DNA of 5,892 nucleotides from NCBI GenBank assembly GCA_937944075.1, contig CALDZZ010000202.1, positions 1-5,892 on the forward strand, written 5' to 3'. Source of the DNA: an uncultured Rhizobiaceae group bacterium. Its GTDB lineage: Bacteria > Pseudomonadota > Alphaproteobacteria > Rhizobiales > Rhizobiaceae. A program made the position numbers and the translations under genes. The notes below the pieces were generated by a model that worked only from the letters and a program-made list of their open reading frames with translations, had not been told where the DNA came from and did no database searches. Shown here in pieces: positions 1 to 5,135 of the stretch (position 1 is its first letter; every line of letters starts with the position of its first letter).

Positions 1-98
1 TTAGGGTTTTTCGAACGTTTAAGCTTCTTAAGGTAACGCTCAGCAGTACGTCTACTGAATTCATTAGACTCAAAGTTTTTCGGTTTGCAGAGGGACAT
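1..98 (-). CDS. Partial unknown protein, N-terminal 32 codons, accessory element
   Basis: An open frame starts with ATG at 98-96 and stays open to the window edge, giving 32 full codons. Its start shares one base with the TAA stop of the HTH gene upstream (TAATG), so the two genes are probably translationally coupled. The visible N-terminus is basic and hydrophilic (begins MSLCKPKNFE, then SRRTAERYLKKLKR). The RTAERYLKKLK stretch could be the start of a helix-turn-helix or winged-helix segment, but this is too short to assign a family. No signal peptide or membrane segment is seen. Base composition is A+T-rich like the neighbouring HTH gene and unlike the core genes to the right. The frame and coupling are directly visible; the function is unknown. 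Confidence 0.5.
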   Translation of the reverse strand, partial: MSLCKPKNFESNEFSRRTAERYLKKLKRSKNP

Positions 99-454
99 TA
101 CTTCGCCTCCACTTTTTGTGAAAACGAGTGATAAGCTGATGTATGATTAAACTTTCTCTCTTCTAGGTACTCATTTAAATCAGATCTTTTGTAAACAATA
201 CTGCCGCCAGTTTTGTGGAAAGGAGGACCATCACCGTTACATCGCCAATTTTCTAATGTGTGCGGTCTACGCCCTAGCAGTTTAGCTGCATCTTTAGTTG
301 TAAGAAGATGTCGTTTTTTACTTCTCGTGCGCTTAGCAATTGAGGGAGTTAAGCCCGTGGCTTTTTTGGTCTCTTTAATTAAGCATCTGAACGCGTTGTC
401 TATAGTCCGTTGCTTATCTTTTCTTGTTTGTAATCTATTATCTCTATTCATCAT
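98..454 (-). CDS. Small HTH_17 (AlpA/excisionase-like) DNA-binding protein
   Basis: A 118-residue basic protein. The N-terminal half (about residues 1-48) is rich in Lys and Arg and has no recognised domain. Residues about 50-97 match the HTH_17/excisionase-type winged helix: LLTTKDAAKLLG, then HTLENWRCNGDGPPF, then GGSIVYKRSDLNEYL. Such proteins act as AlpA-like activators, excisionases or small repressors of phages, islands and plasmids; which one applies here is not decidable. Start: ATG ATG at 454-449 has GGAG on the minus strand at 462-459, 4 bases before the first ATG and 7 before the second (alternative start 451). A GTG at 496 would add 14 residues but bypasses this ribosome site, so I reject it. 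The gene overlaps the next gene by TAATG, and its ribosome site lies in an inverted repeat (456-482). It is A+T-rich, consistent with foreign origin. Confidence 0.8.
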   Translation of the reverse strand: MMNRDNRLQTRKDKQRTIDNAFRCLIKETKKATGLTPSIAKRTRSKKRHLLTTKDAAKLLGRRPHTLENWRCNGDGPPFHKTGGSIVYKRSDLNEYLEERKFNHTSAYHSFSQKVEAK

Positions 455-455
455 A

Positions 456-482
456 GTTCTCCGATGTTTAAGCTTGGAGAAC
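456..482 (-). promoter_or_regulatory. Inverted repeat masking the HTH gene's ribosome site
   Basis: Perfect 7-bp arms: GTTCTCC at 456-462 and GGAGAAC at 476-482, with a 13-base spacer. In the minus-strand transcript the 3' arm reads GGAGAAC and contains the Shine-Dalgarno sequence of the HTH gene; the 5' arm can pair with all of it. A second GGAGAA lies further upstream (minus strand, 522-517) and could pair with the same anti-SD arm, freeing the ribosome site. The arms are visible; translational control is inference. It could equally be a DNA operator. Confidence 0.4.
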
Positions 483-685
483 TTGCATAAGATCACAAAA
501 AAGGCCTACACGCGCATTCTCCAAAACAATAGTTTTGAATTGCGCAGGTAGACCGGAATTATCGAATAAGTTTCGAATAAAATCGGTGGGCAATATAGCC
601 GCTGTAAAATAGCAAAGTTATTTCTGCTACTATCGTTTCCCGCATTTAGATCACTAATTATTAGAAATAATTATGCAATCTTAAA

Positions 686-705
686 TTTCAGCAGTTTGGC
701 TGAAA
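686..705. repeat. Inverted repeat TTTCAGC/GCTGAAA
   Basis: Perfect 7-bp arms at 686-692 and 699-705 with a 6-base spacer. It lies about 175 bases past the tRNA 3' end in the tRNA's transcription direction and is followed on that strand by TTTAA rather than a proper U-run, so it is a poor candidate terminator. It may be a protein-binding site. Confidence 0.4.
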
Positions 706-726
706 GTTCCTCTTAAATTTCGAATG

Positions 727-742
727 TGTCAAATTTTTGACA
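727..742. repeat. 16-bp dyad TGTCAAA-TT-TTTGACA
   Basis: Perfect 7-bp arms around two bases, typical in size for an operator bound by a dimeric regulator. TTTCGAAT copies lie on each side (718-725 and 751-758). Each arm contains a -35-like TTGACA in opposite directions, but no matching -10 was found at normal spacing, so I call it a dyad rather than a promoter. Confidence 0.5.
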
Positions 743-789
743 TGATCTAATTTCGAATTAATTCACAGAAAAATTTAATGTGTGTGATT

Positions 790-811
790 TTTGCTACCTA
801 TTTGCTACCTA
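790..811. repeat. Perfect 11-bp tandem repeat (TTTGCTACCTA x2)
   Basis: Two identical adjacent units at 790-800 and 801-811. One helical turn is about 10.5 bp, so a protein bound to each unit would sit on the same face of the DNA, as with integrase arm sites or iterons. The core GCTACC also ends the tRNA-Met gene (read on its own strand), 69 bp away. A further copy of 12 bases (799-810) occurs at 1081-1092. The role as integrase or excisionase arm sites is inference. Confidence 0.6.
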
Positions 812-879
812 GTGCAAAAATCGGTATCTTACAAACTACGAATATAGTACTTTAAAATACTGAAATATATAAAGAATTT

Positions 880-956
880 TGGTAGCGGGAGAGGGACTTG
901 AACCCCCGACACGCGGATTATGATTCCGCTGCTCTAACCACCTGAGCTACCCCGCC
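880..956 (-). tRNA. tRNA-Met (CAT anticodon, elongator type)
   Basis: A 77-base tRNA including encoded CCA. On the minus strand: acceptor GGCGGGG pairs with TCCCGCT, followed by discriminator A and CCA. The D-arm shows TAGCTCAG and GAGC. The anticodon stem GCGGA/TCCGC encloses the loop ATCATAA, giving anticodon CAT. The T-arm has GGGGG, TTCAAGT, CCCTC. A G1-U72 end pair, and no C1xA72 mismatch, argue against initiator tRNA. It differs from the tRNA-Ile2(CAT) pattern known in alphaproteobacteria, so elongator Met is the best call. The 3' end marks the border with the A+T-rich accessory region; no strong terminator follows it. Confidence 0.93.
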
Positions 957-961
957 ATTTC

Positions 962-977
962 ATTGATGTTCATCAAT
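962..977. repeat. Short inverted repeat just upstream of tRNA-Met
   Basis: ATTGATG at 962-968 and CATCAAT at 971-977, perfect 7-bp arms around TT. It falls in the transcribed leader of the tRNA, 5 bases before its 5' end, and could form a small hairpin in the precursor near the RNase P cleavage site. Role unknown. Confidence 0.35.
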
Positions 978-1024
978 TGAAAATAAGAACATTTCATTTG
1001 GGTCTGAAATGCTGACTGTCGCGG

Positions 1025-1053
1025 TTATTAGGGGCATATCGGGCTTGTGTCAA
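1025..1053 (-). promoter_or_regulatory. Probable sigma70-type promoter of tRNA-Met
   Basis: On the minus strand a perfect -35 TTGACA (1053-1048) is followed after 17 bases by TAATAA (1030-1025) as a moderate -10. Transcription would begin near 1018, about 60 bases before the tRNA 5' end. The -35 and spacing are good; the -10 is only a partial match. Confidence 0.5.
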
Positions 1054-1080
1054 GAAATTCTGCCAGAGTCCGACAAACTT

Positions 1081-1092
1081 TATTTGCTACCT
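1081..1092. repeat. Third copy of the TTTGCTACCT repeat, beyond the tRNA
   Basis: The 12 bases TATTTGCTACCT are identical to 799-810. This copy lies on the opposite (core-genome) side of tRNA-Met, 18 bp past the lrgB stop codon, in the same orientation. Any single 12-base match in a window this size is unremarkable; what makes it notable is that the matched unit is the tandemly repeated one. Confidence 0.4.
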
Positions 1093-1110
1093 GAATTTCG
1101 GCGCTTCACC

Positions 1111-1830
1111 CTAGAATATCCATTGCCATAAAAGCGGTAGAAGAATTGCTGTTGCCAATGCATTCAGCCCCATTGCAAGCCCAGAGAAGGCGCCTGCAAT
1201 TTCACTCACCTGAAGTGCCCTTGCCGTGCCAATACCGTGGCTGGAAGTGCCCATGGCAAGTCCCCTCGCCGCCATGTCCTTTACGCCGATCAGATTGAGC
1301 ACAATTGGCCCAAGCATGGCGCCTAATATGCCTGTGGTAATCACCAGTACAGCTGTCAGTGATGGCAAGCCTCCCAGCTGCTCGGATATGCCCATGGCAA
1401 CCGGAGCAGTAACGGATTTCGGCGCTAGTGAAATAAGTGAATTGGTCGATGCAGACAACAGATATCCAATACCAACCGCAGAGAGCATTGCGGTCACAGA
1501 CCCGGCCAGCAGACTGGCAAGAATGGCAAATGCAGATTGCCTGACACGCTCGAACTGGCGATACAAGGGAATGGCAAGCGCAACCGTGGCAGGCCCAAGC
1601 AGAAAGTGGACAAATTGCGCACCGTCAAAATAATCCTTGTACGAAGTCCCTGTGAACAACAAAAAGGAAACCACCAGAATAACGGCAATCAATACCGGGT
1701 TTAACAACGGATGAAGCTTGCCTTTTTGATAGATGAAAAAGCCGATCTGAAATGCAACAAGTGTCAATGTAAGGTGTGCAAGCGGGCTGGCGCTCAGATA
1801 AACCCAGATGTCCTGCAAATTGCTATTCAT
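1111..1830 (-). CDS. lrgB: LrgB/CidB family integral membrane protein (YohK-like)
   Basis: A 239-residue, highly hydrophobic protein of the usual LrgB length with about six to eight membrane segments from residue 15 to the C-terminus. Hallmarks are LAPKSVTAPVAMGISEQLGG (about 135-155), a TGILGAMLGP stretch, and GTSSHGIGTARALQ (about 195-208), a very conserved LrgB signature. It works with an LrgA-type partner in the inner membrane. The family was first described as murein-hydrolase/holin-antiholin modulators; later work links relatives to transport of pyruvate (Bacillus PftAB) or glycolate (plant PLGG1). The substrate here is not determinable. The start codon overlaps the end of lrgA by 8 bp with only a weak ribosome site (AAAGG), suggesting coupled translation. 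The stop is TAG; no clear terminator follows. Confidence 0.93.
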   Translation of the reverse strand: MNSNLQDIWVYLSASPLAHLTLTLVAFQIGFFIYQKGKLHPLLNPVLIAVILVVSFLLFTGTSYKDYFDGAQFVHFLLGPATVALAIPLYRQFERVRQSAFAILASLLAGSVTAMLSAVGIGYLLSASTNSLISLAPKSVTAPVAMGISEQLGGLPSLTAVLVITTGILGAMLGPIVLNLIGVKDMAARGLAMGTSSHGIGTARALQVSEIAGAFSGLAMGLNALATAILLPLLWQWIF

Positions 1831-2188
1831 CGCCAGCTGCCTTTTTGGTTTCTGAGTTTGCGGTAAGCTTGCGCATCAAGAGCGCTGTAATGATCACGGT
1901 ACAAACCGTACTGACAACCAGCGCAATGCCTATGGCAAGCATGTCTTCGCCTAGCAGTTCAAAATGCAGCATGATGCCTACGCCCGCAGGTACAAACAAC
2001 AATGAAAGATGGTTCAACAGTCCGTCACCAACGCGCGCCATGTCTTGCGGCACATGACCTTTGAAGAACAGATAAGAAAACAGCAAAACCATGCCAATAA
2101 CAGGCCCAGGCACAGGTATTCCTGTAGCGCCAATCAAAAACTCACCCGCCAGTTGGCAGCAGAAAATCAGGGTCAGGGCATTAAGCAT
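1823..2188 (-). CDS. lrgA: LrgA/CidA family membrane protein (YohJ-like)
   Basis: A 121-residue protein with four predicted membrane helices: about 5-20, 26-42, 60-78 and 86-106. It shows the LrgA hallmarks IPVPGPVIGMVLL (about 24-36) and LLFVPAGVGIM (about 63-73), which the family shares with CidA. The C-terminus is short, charged and cytosolic (ends KKAAGDE). It is the partner of the downstream LrgB: the two form a small transporter or holin-like complex, with carboxylate transport now the favoured role in some species. The start ATG at 2188-2186 has a good ribosome site AAGGA seven bases upstream. The gene follows mak by 82 bp, long enough to hold its own weak promoter but also consistent with one transcript. 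The stop TAG lies inside lrgB. Confidence 0.92.
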   Translation of the reverse strand: MLNALTLIFCCQLAGEFLIGATGIPVPGPVIGMVLLFSYLFFKGHVPQDMARVGDGLLNHLSLLFVPAGVGIMLHFELLGEDMLAIGIALVVSTVCTVIITALLMRKLTANSETKKAAGDE

Positions 2189-2195
2189 GAAACTG

Positions 2196-2248
2196 TCCTT
2201 ATCAAGAAAACAAGATTGTCTTTGAAAGCCTATCAGGTCAAGGCCTTG
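2196..2248 (-). promoter_or_regulatory. mak-lrgA gap: palindrome, weak promoter, lrgA ribosome site
   Basis: The gap holds a perfect 10-bp palindrome CAAGGCCTTG (2239-2248). On the minus strand TTGACC (2241-2236) overlaps it as a possible -35, with GACAAT (2220-2215) as a possible -10, but the 15-base spacing is short. AAGGA (2200-2196) is the lrgA ribosome site. This could allow lrgAB to be expressed separately from mnmA-mak. The elements are visible; promoter activity is uncertain. Confidence 0.25.
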
Positions 2249-2270
2249 GAAATCCTACGCAGACGACACT

Positions 2271-3161
2271 TTATGCCCAAAGCCAGGCTGCACCGCGCAC
2301 ACCTGAACTGTCTCCGTGTTTTGCTTTCACAATCGGAGTTTCAAAATGATCCGTAAACACATGCGGTATCATCAGTTCTGGCACATCGTCATAAAGCGAG
2401 GTAACGTTTGACATGCCACCGCCAAGCACAATGACGTCCGGGTCCAGAATATTGACGAGTTGTGCAAGGCCTCTTGCCAACTGATCGCAATAATCTGCAT
2501 AGACCTGCCTGGAACTCTCATCCTCAAGCGCAAGGATTTCCTTGGTAGTCATGTGGGTCGGTTCACCAGTCAGGGTTTCATAGCTGCGCCTGAACCCGGT
2601 GCCAGACACATAGGTTTCAAGGCATCCTCTTTTCCCGCACCAACAGGCGTTTCCGGGAAATTCTTTTTCCAGCATAGGCGAAAGTGGAGTATGACCGAAC
2701 TCGCCAGCAATTCCCTGTCTGCCAACCAGTGCCTTGCCATCTATCGCTATACCACTGCCGCAGCCTGTCCCGATAATGATTCCGGCAACAAGATATGCAT
2801 CCTTGCCAGCACCATCAATGGCTTCTGAAACCGCGAAACAGTTTGCATCATTTTGAATGCGCACATCACGTTGCATGGCTTCTTGCATGTCCTGTAGCAG
2901 GGGCTTTCCGTTCAACCAGGTGGAATTTGCATTTTTGACAAGTCCACTGACCGGAGAAATGGTACCGGGAATACCGATGCCTACAGTTCCGGTTTTGCCC
3001 GTCTTTTCTTCTGCCATGACAACAAGATCACTCGCAGCCTTGACACAGGCGAGATAATCTTCCTGTGGGGTATGTGTTCTTTCCCTTAAAAGTTGGGAGC
3101 CATCCTCATCAAGTGCGATGATTTCGATCTTGGTTCCGCCCCAGTCAATGCCCAGTTTCAT
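2271..3161 (-). CDS. mak: Fructokinase, ROK family (Mak-like)
   Basis: A 296-residue ROK kinase expected to phosphorylate fructose with ATP to fructose-6-phosphate in the cytosol. Motifs in order: phosphate-binding GIDWGGTKIE (4-13); GIGIPGTISP (61-70); KNANSTWLNG (76-85), characteristic of the Mak/NagK branch; ND at 104-105 with D105 the expected catalytic base; GTGCGSG (131-137); and the zinc site H157, C173, C175, C180 in CWCGKRGCLE. The C-terminus has VNILDPDVIVLGGGMSNV and KAKHGDSSGVRGAAWLW, which closely resemble E. coli Mak from memory. Other sugars such as glucose, mannose or N-acetylglucosamine are possible substrates for ROK relatives. The ATG overlaps the mnmA stop as TAATG, indicating translational coupling. 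All key residues are intact; the stop is TAA. Confidence 0.92.
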   Translation of the reverse strand: MKLGIDWGGTKIEIIALDEDGSQLLRERTHTPQEDYLACVKAASDLVVMAEEKTGKTGTVGIGIPGTISPVSGLVKNANSTWLNGKPLLQDMQEAMQRDVRIQNDANCFAVSEAIDGAGKDAYLVAGIIIGTGCGSGIAIDGKALVGRQGIAGEFGHTPLSPMLEKEFPGNACWCGKRGCLETYVSGTGFRRSYETLTGEPTHMTTKEILALEDESSRQVYADYCDQLARGLAQLVNILDPDVIVLGGGMSNVTSLYDDVPELMIPHVFTDHFETPIVKAKHGDSSGVRGAAWLWA

Positions 3162-4372
3162 TACGCTGCCACTCCATCTTCCAGCATCTCGCTCAAAGCT
3201 GTTTCGATAGAGGCCTCACGCTCAGCACGATTAATAAAACCCCCGCCAAGTACGCGCGTGTCCTCTGTGTCATCTTCATAAAATACACAAGCCTGCCCAG
3301 GTGCAATTCCTGCTTCCCCCCCAATCAGGTCAACACTGACTACACCATCCGGGTTCGGCGGATAAAGAACAGCCTCCATAGGCGGTCTGGTTGAACGCAC
3401 CTTGACGAAGAGTGGCATGCCAGCTTCCGGCAATTCGTCAATCCTGCCATCTCCCAGCCAGTTTACATCCCGCAGATAAAGCCTGCGTGTATCGAGCGCC
3501 TCCTTGGGGCCCACGATTACCCTGGCGTTGGCAGCATCCAGATGGACAACGTAAATCGGATCACCGGTTGCAACCCCAATGCCTCGGCGCTGACCAATGG
3601 TAAAATTGATAATACCCTCGTGCTCACCCAGAACCCGACCGTCTATGTGCCTGATCTCGCCAGCTGTCGCAGCTTGAGGCTGCAGTTTGTTGATGATGTC
3701 TGAATATTTTCCCTGTGGCACAAAACAAATATCCTGGCTGTCAGGCTTTTGTGAAATTTCAAGCCCCAGCTCTTTTGCCAGCTCACGGGTTTCCGTCTTT
3801 GGCAAATCGCCCAAGGGAAAGCGAATATAGTCAACCTGCTCCTGCGTGGTAGCAAACAGGAAGTAACTTTGGTCACGCCCATGGTCACGCGGACGATACA
3901 TCGCACGGCGCCCGGTTTTTTCATCAACTAGACGCGAACGAATATAATGCCCGGTGGCAAGCGCTGCCGCACCCAACTCTCTGGCAGTCTTGAGCAAGTC
4001 GGCGAACTTGACGGTTTGATTGCAGGTGATGCAGGGAATTGGTGTCTCGCCAGCGATATAACTGTCCATAAACGGATTGATTACCTGCTCACGAAACCTG
4101 TCTTCATAATCCAGCACATAATGGGGAATGCCAAGCGTCTCTGCCACACGGCGTGCGTCATGGATATCCTGACCGGCACAACAGGCCCCCTTGCGTTTTA
4201 CTGCTTCACCATGATCGTATAATTGAAGGGTCATGCCGACAACGTCATAACCTTCACGGGCAAGCAGGCCTGCCACAACAGATGAATCCACGCCACCGGA
4301 CATGGCAACCACAATGCGGCAATCTTTCGGTTCGCTCGGCAATCCGAGCGAGTTCAATTTGGGGGATGTCAT
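3161..4372 (-). CDS. mnmA: tRNA-specific 2-thiouridylase MnmA
   Basis: A 403-residue enzyme, within the normal alphaproteobacterial size range. It activates U34 of tRNA-Lys, -Glu and -Gln by adenylation and inserts sulfur to give s2U34, taking persulfide from a cysteine-desulfurase relay. Visible motifs: PP-loop SGGVDSS (25-31); CITCNQTVKF with C117 as one active-site cysteine; ATGHYIR (139-145); RDQSYFL (166-172); SQDICFVP with C216 as the second catalytic cysteine; and FTIGQRRGIG (about 257-266) leading into the central and C-terminal beta domains. The start ATG has GGAG on the minus strand at 4383-4380, 7 bases upstream. The first ~17 residues are a poorly conserved extension. It leads the minus-strand cluster and shares TAATG with mak. 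Nothing looks damaged. Confidence 0.97.
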   Translation of the reverse strand: MTSPKLNSLGLPSEPKDCRIVVAMSGGVDSSVVAGLLAREGYDVVGMTLQLYDHGEAVKRKGACCAGQDIHDARRVAETLGIPHYVLDYEDRFREQVINPFMDSYIAGETPIPCITCNQTVKFADLLKTARELGAAALATGHYIRSRLVDEKTGRRAMYRPRDHGRDQSYFLFATTQEQVDYIRFPLGDLPKTETRELAKELGLEISQKPDSQDICFVPQGKYSDIINKLQPQAATAGEIRHIDGRVLGEHEGIINFTIGQRRGIGVATGDPIYVVHLDAANARVIVGPKEALDTRRLYLRDVNWLGDGRIDELPEAGMPLFVKVRSTRPPMEAVLYPPNPDGVVSVDLIGGEAGIAPGQACVFYEDDTEDTRVLGGGFINRAEREASIETALSEMLEDGVAA

Positions 4373-4435
4373 TTTGTTTCTCCAAACATGCGACTGTTAA
4401 AGGCAGCGCCGATGAAATTCAGTTTATTGGCTCAC

Positions 4436-4463
4436 GTTATAGTGTAAGAGGCTTGTCTTGCAA
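4436..4463 (-). promoter_or_regulatory. Probable promoter of the mnmA-mak cluster
   Basis: On the minus strand TTGCAA (4463-4458) and TATAAC (4441-4436) are separated by 16 bases, a fair -35/-10 pair; transcription would start near 4429, giving a leader of about 57 bases. On the plus strand the overlapping TATAGT (4439-4444) could be a -10 for the divergent secreted-protein gene, though no good -35 lies at 16-18 bases. The two -10 boxes would overlap, so the two directions may compete. A role for this overlap is inference. Confidence 0.4.
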
Positions 4464-4493
4464 AGAGGCAGAAGCTTTCTAAAAATACCGATC

Positions 4494-5135
4494 ATGAAAT
4501 ACTTTATGCTACCCGCCCTTACGCTGCTTTGCCTTGTCACGCCTGCGCTAGCCTCGCAATTGAGCGAACCTGACTTGAACCAGTGCAATGGCGCAAAGGG
4601 CATCAATAAATGTGAAGTCAAATGCGCCCGCTCTCTTGGGGACCAATGCCTGATCACCCACATCAACTTTGAAGGCGAAAACCTGAAGACAGACACGGAT
4701 CTCATCCGCGCCAGATTTCTCACTTGCAAAAATGCCAATCTTGACCTGCAAATCAGTACGCTTGCCGTGGAACTGGAAAAACTGGATGATCGCAAGACCG
4801 GCGCGAAGATAAGTTCACATGTTTCAGCTTCCGGCAATAGCGTCAGTCTGAAAGAGCACAAGCCCATAAGCTTCAGCAAAACCAATCTGGATACGAGACT
4901 GCCTCGCACCTATTTTGGCACATTCCTGAATTCAGGTGACAGCTTTGTCGAGGCAACCCTGAAGCTTGACCAATGCGGCCATGAAGACGGCTCCAACAGT
5001 TGCAGGATTTATGGAAAACTTGTAGCGGTGACCGACCCAAACATCCGTTGTGACTTCCACGACACCAGCAAGTCGGGCGCATATGTTCTGGACAGGAAAC
5101 CCAATACTGTCGGCAAGACATACGGCGCAAACTAG
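4494..5135 (+). CDS. Secreted cysteine-containing protein of unknown function
   Basis: A 213-residue protein I do not recognise. Residues 1-20 form a typical Sec signal peptide (MKYF start, hydrophobic core LPALTLLCLVTPALA) with likely cleavage at ALA|S; C13 has no lipobox around it, so it is not a lipoprotein. The mature part has eight cysteines (31, 40, 44, 52, 78, 161, 170, 186), clustered at the N- and C-terminal ends, suggesting up to four disulfides in the periplasm or outside the cell. A DLDQ/LKLDQC-type polar beta-rich region occupies the second half. Start choice is uncertain: ATG 4494 has no ribosome site, whereas TTG at 4458 is preceded by AAGAGG at 6 bases and would add 12 residues (MQRGRSFLKIPI) to the signal's basic end. 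It is divergent from mnmA, and its TAG stop overlaps the stop of the opposing gene in CTAG. Confidence 0.75.
   Translation: MKYFMLPALTLLCLVTPALASQLSEPDLNQCNGAKGINKCEVKCARSLGDQCLITHINFEGENLKTDTDLIRARFLTCKNANLDLQISTLAVELEKLDDRKTGAKISSHVSASGNSVSLKEHKPISFSKTNLDTRLPRTYFGTFLNSGDSFVEATLKLDQCGHEDGSNSCRIYGKLVAVTDPNIRCDFHDTSKSGAYVLDRKPNTVGKTYGAN

Larger units (their letters stand above)
455..879. other. A+T-rich non-coding junction region, probable attachment-site arm
   Basis: About 425 bp between the HTH gene and the tRNA 3' end with no credible gene on either strand. It is densely patterned: CAAAAC/GTTTTG dyad at 522-537; TCGAATAA twice at 562-569 and 573-580; TTTCGAAT three times at 571-578, 718-725 and 751-758; TTTCAGC/GCTGAAA dyad at 686-705; TGTCAAA/TTTGACA dyad at 727-742; and an 11-bp tandem repeat at 790-811. 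Such clusters are known from the arms of integrase/excisionase attachment sites and from regulator operators. A GATAAT box on the minus strand near 565-560 could be a -10 for the HTH gene, but no convincing -35 accompanies it. The att interpretation is inference from the tRNA junction. Confidence 0.45.
1..880. mobile_element. Edge of a putative integrative element at tRNA-Met 3' end
   Basis: The stretch left of the tRNA 3' end is A+T-rich, carries an excisionase/AlpA-like gene coupled to an unknown gene, and has repeat-dense non-coding DNA. Across the tRNA the composition changes and housekeeping genes begin. The 3' ends of tRNA genes are the commonest targets of tyrosine-recombinase elements, and regeneration of the intact CCA end fits such an event. 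No integrase and no second copy of the tRNA 3' end lies in the window, so the element's identity, size and far boundary are unknown. Alternatives are an old island remnant or simply a variable intergenic region. Confidence 0.45.

Noticed and set aside
213..551. Open frame of 112 codons on the plus strand opposite the HTH gene
   Set aside because: It lies antisense to a recognisable HTH_17 protein, has no ribosome site or domain, and its hydrophobic stretch is the complement of Lys/Arg-rich coding sequence.
686..705. Rho-independent terminator for the tRNA
   Set aside because: The stem is short and A+T-rich, about 175 bases away, and is not followed by a real U-run.
497..879. CRISPR array or phage-defence repeats in the A+T-rich gap
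   Set aside because: The repeats are 8-11 bp, unevenly spaced or directly adjacent, with no regular spacers and no cas gene.
880..956. tRNA as initiator tRNA-fMet or tRNA-Ile2, both also carrying CAT
   Set aside because: No C1xA72 mismatch as in initiator tRNA, and the acceptor and anticodon stems match the elongator Met pattern of alphaproteobacteria better than Ile2.
1226..1633. Plus-strand open frame opposite lrgB
   Set aside because: Shadow of a well-supported LrgB gene; no family resemblance.
4424..4909. Minus-strand open frame of 161 codons opposite the secreted protein
   Set aside because: The plus-strand frame has a convincing signal peptide and cysteine pattern; this one shows no domain or start signal and would overlap the mnmA promoter region.
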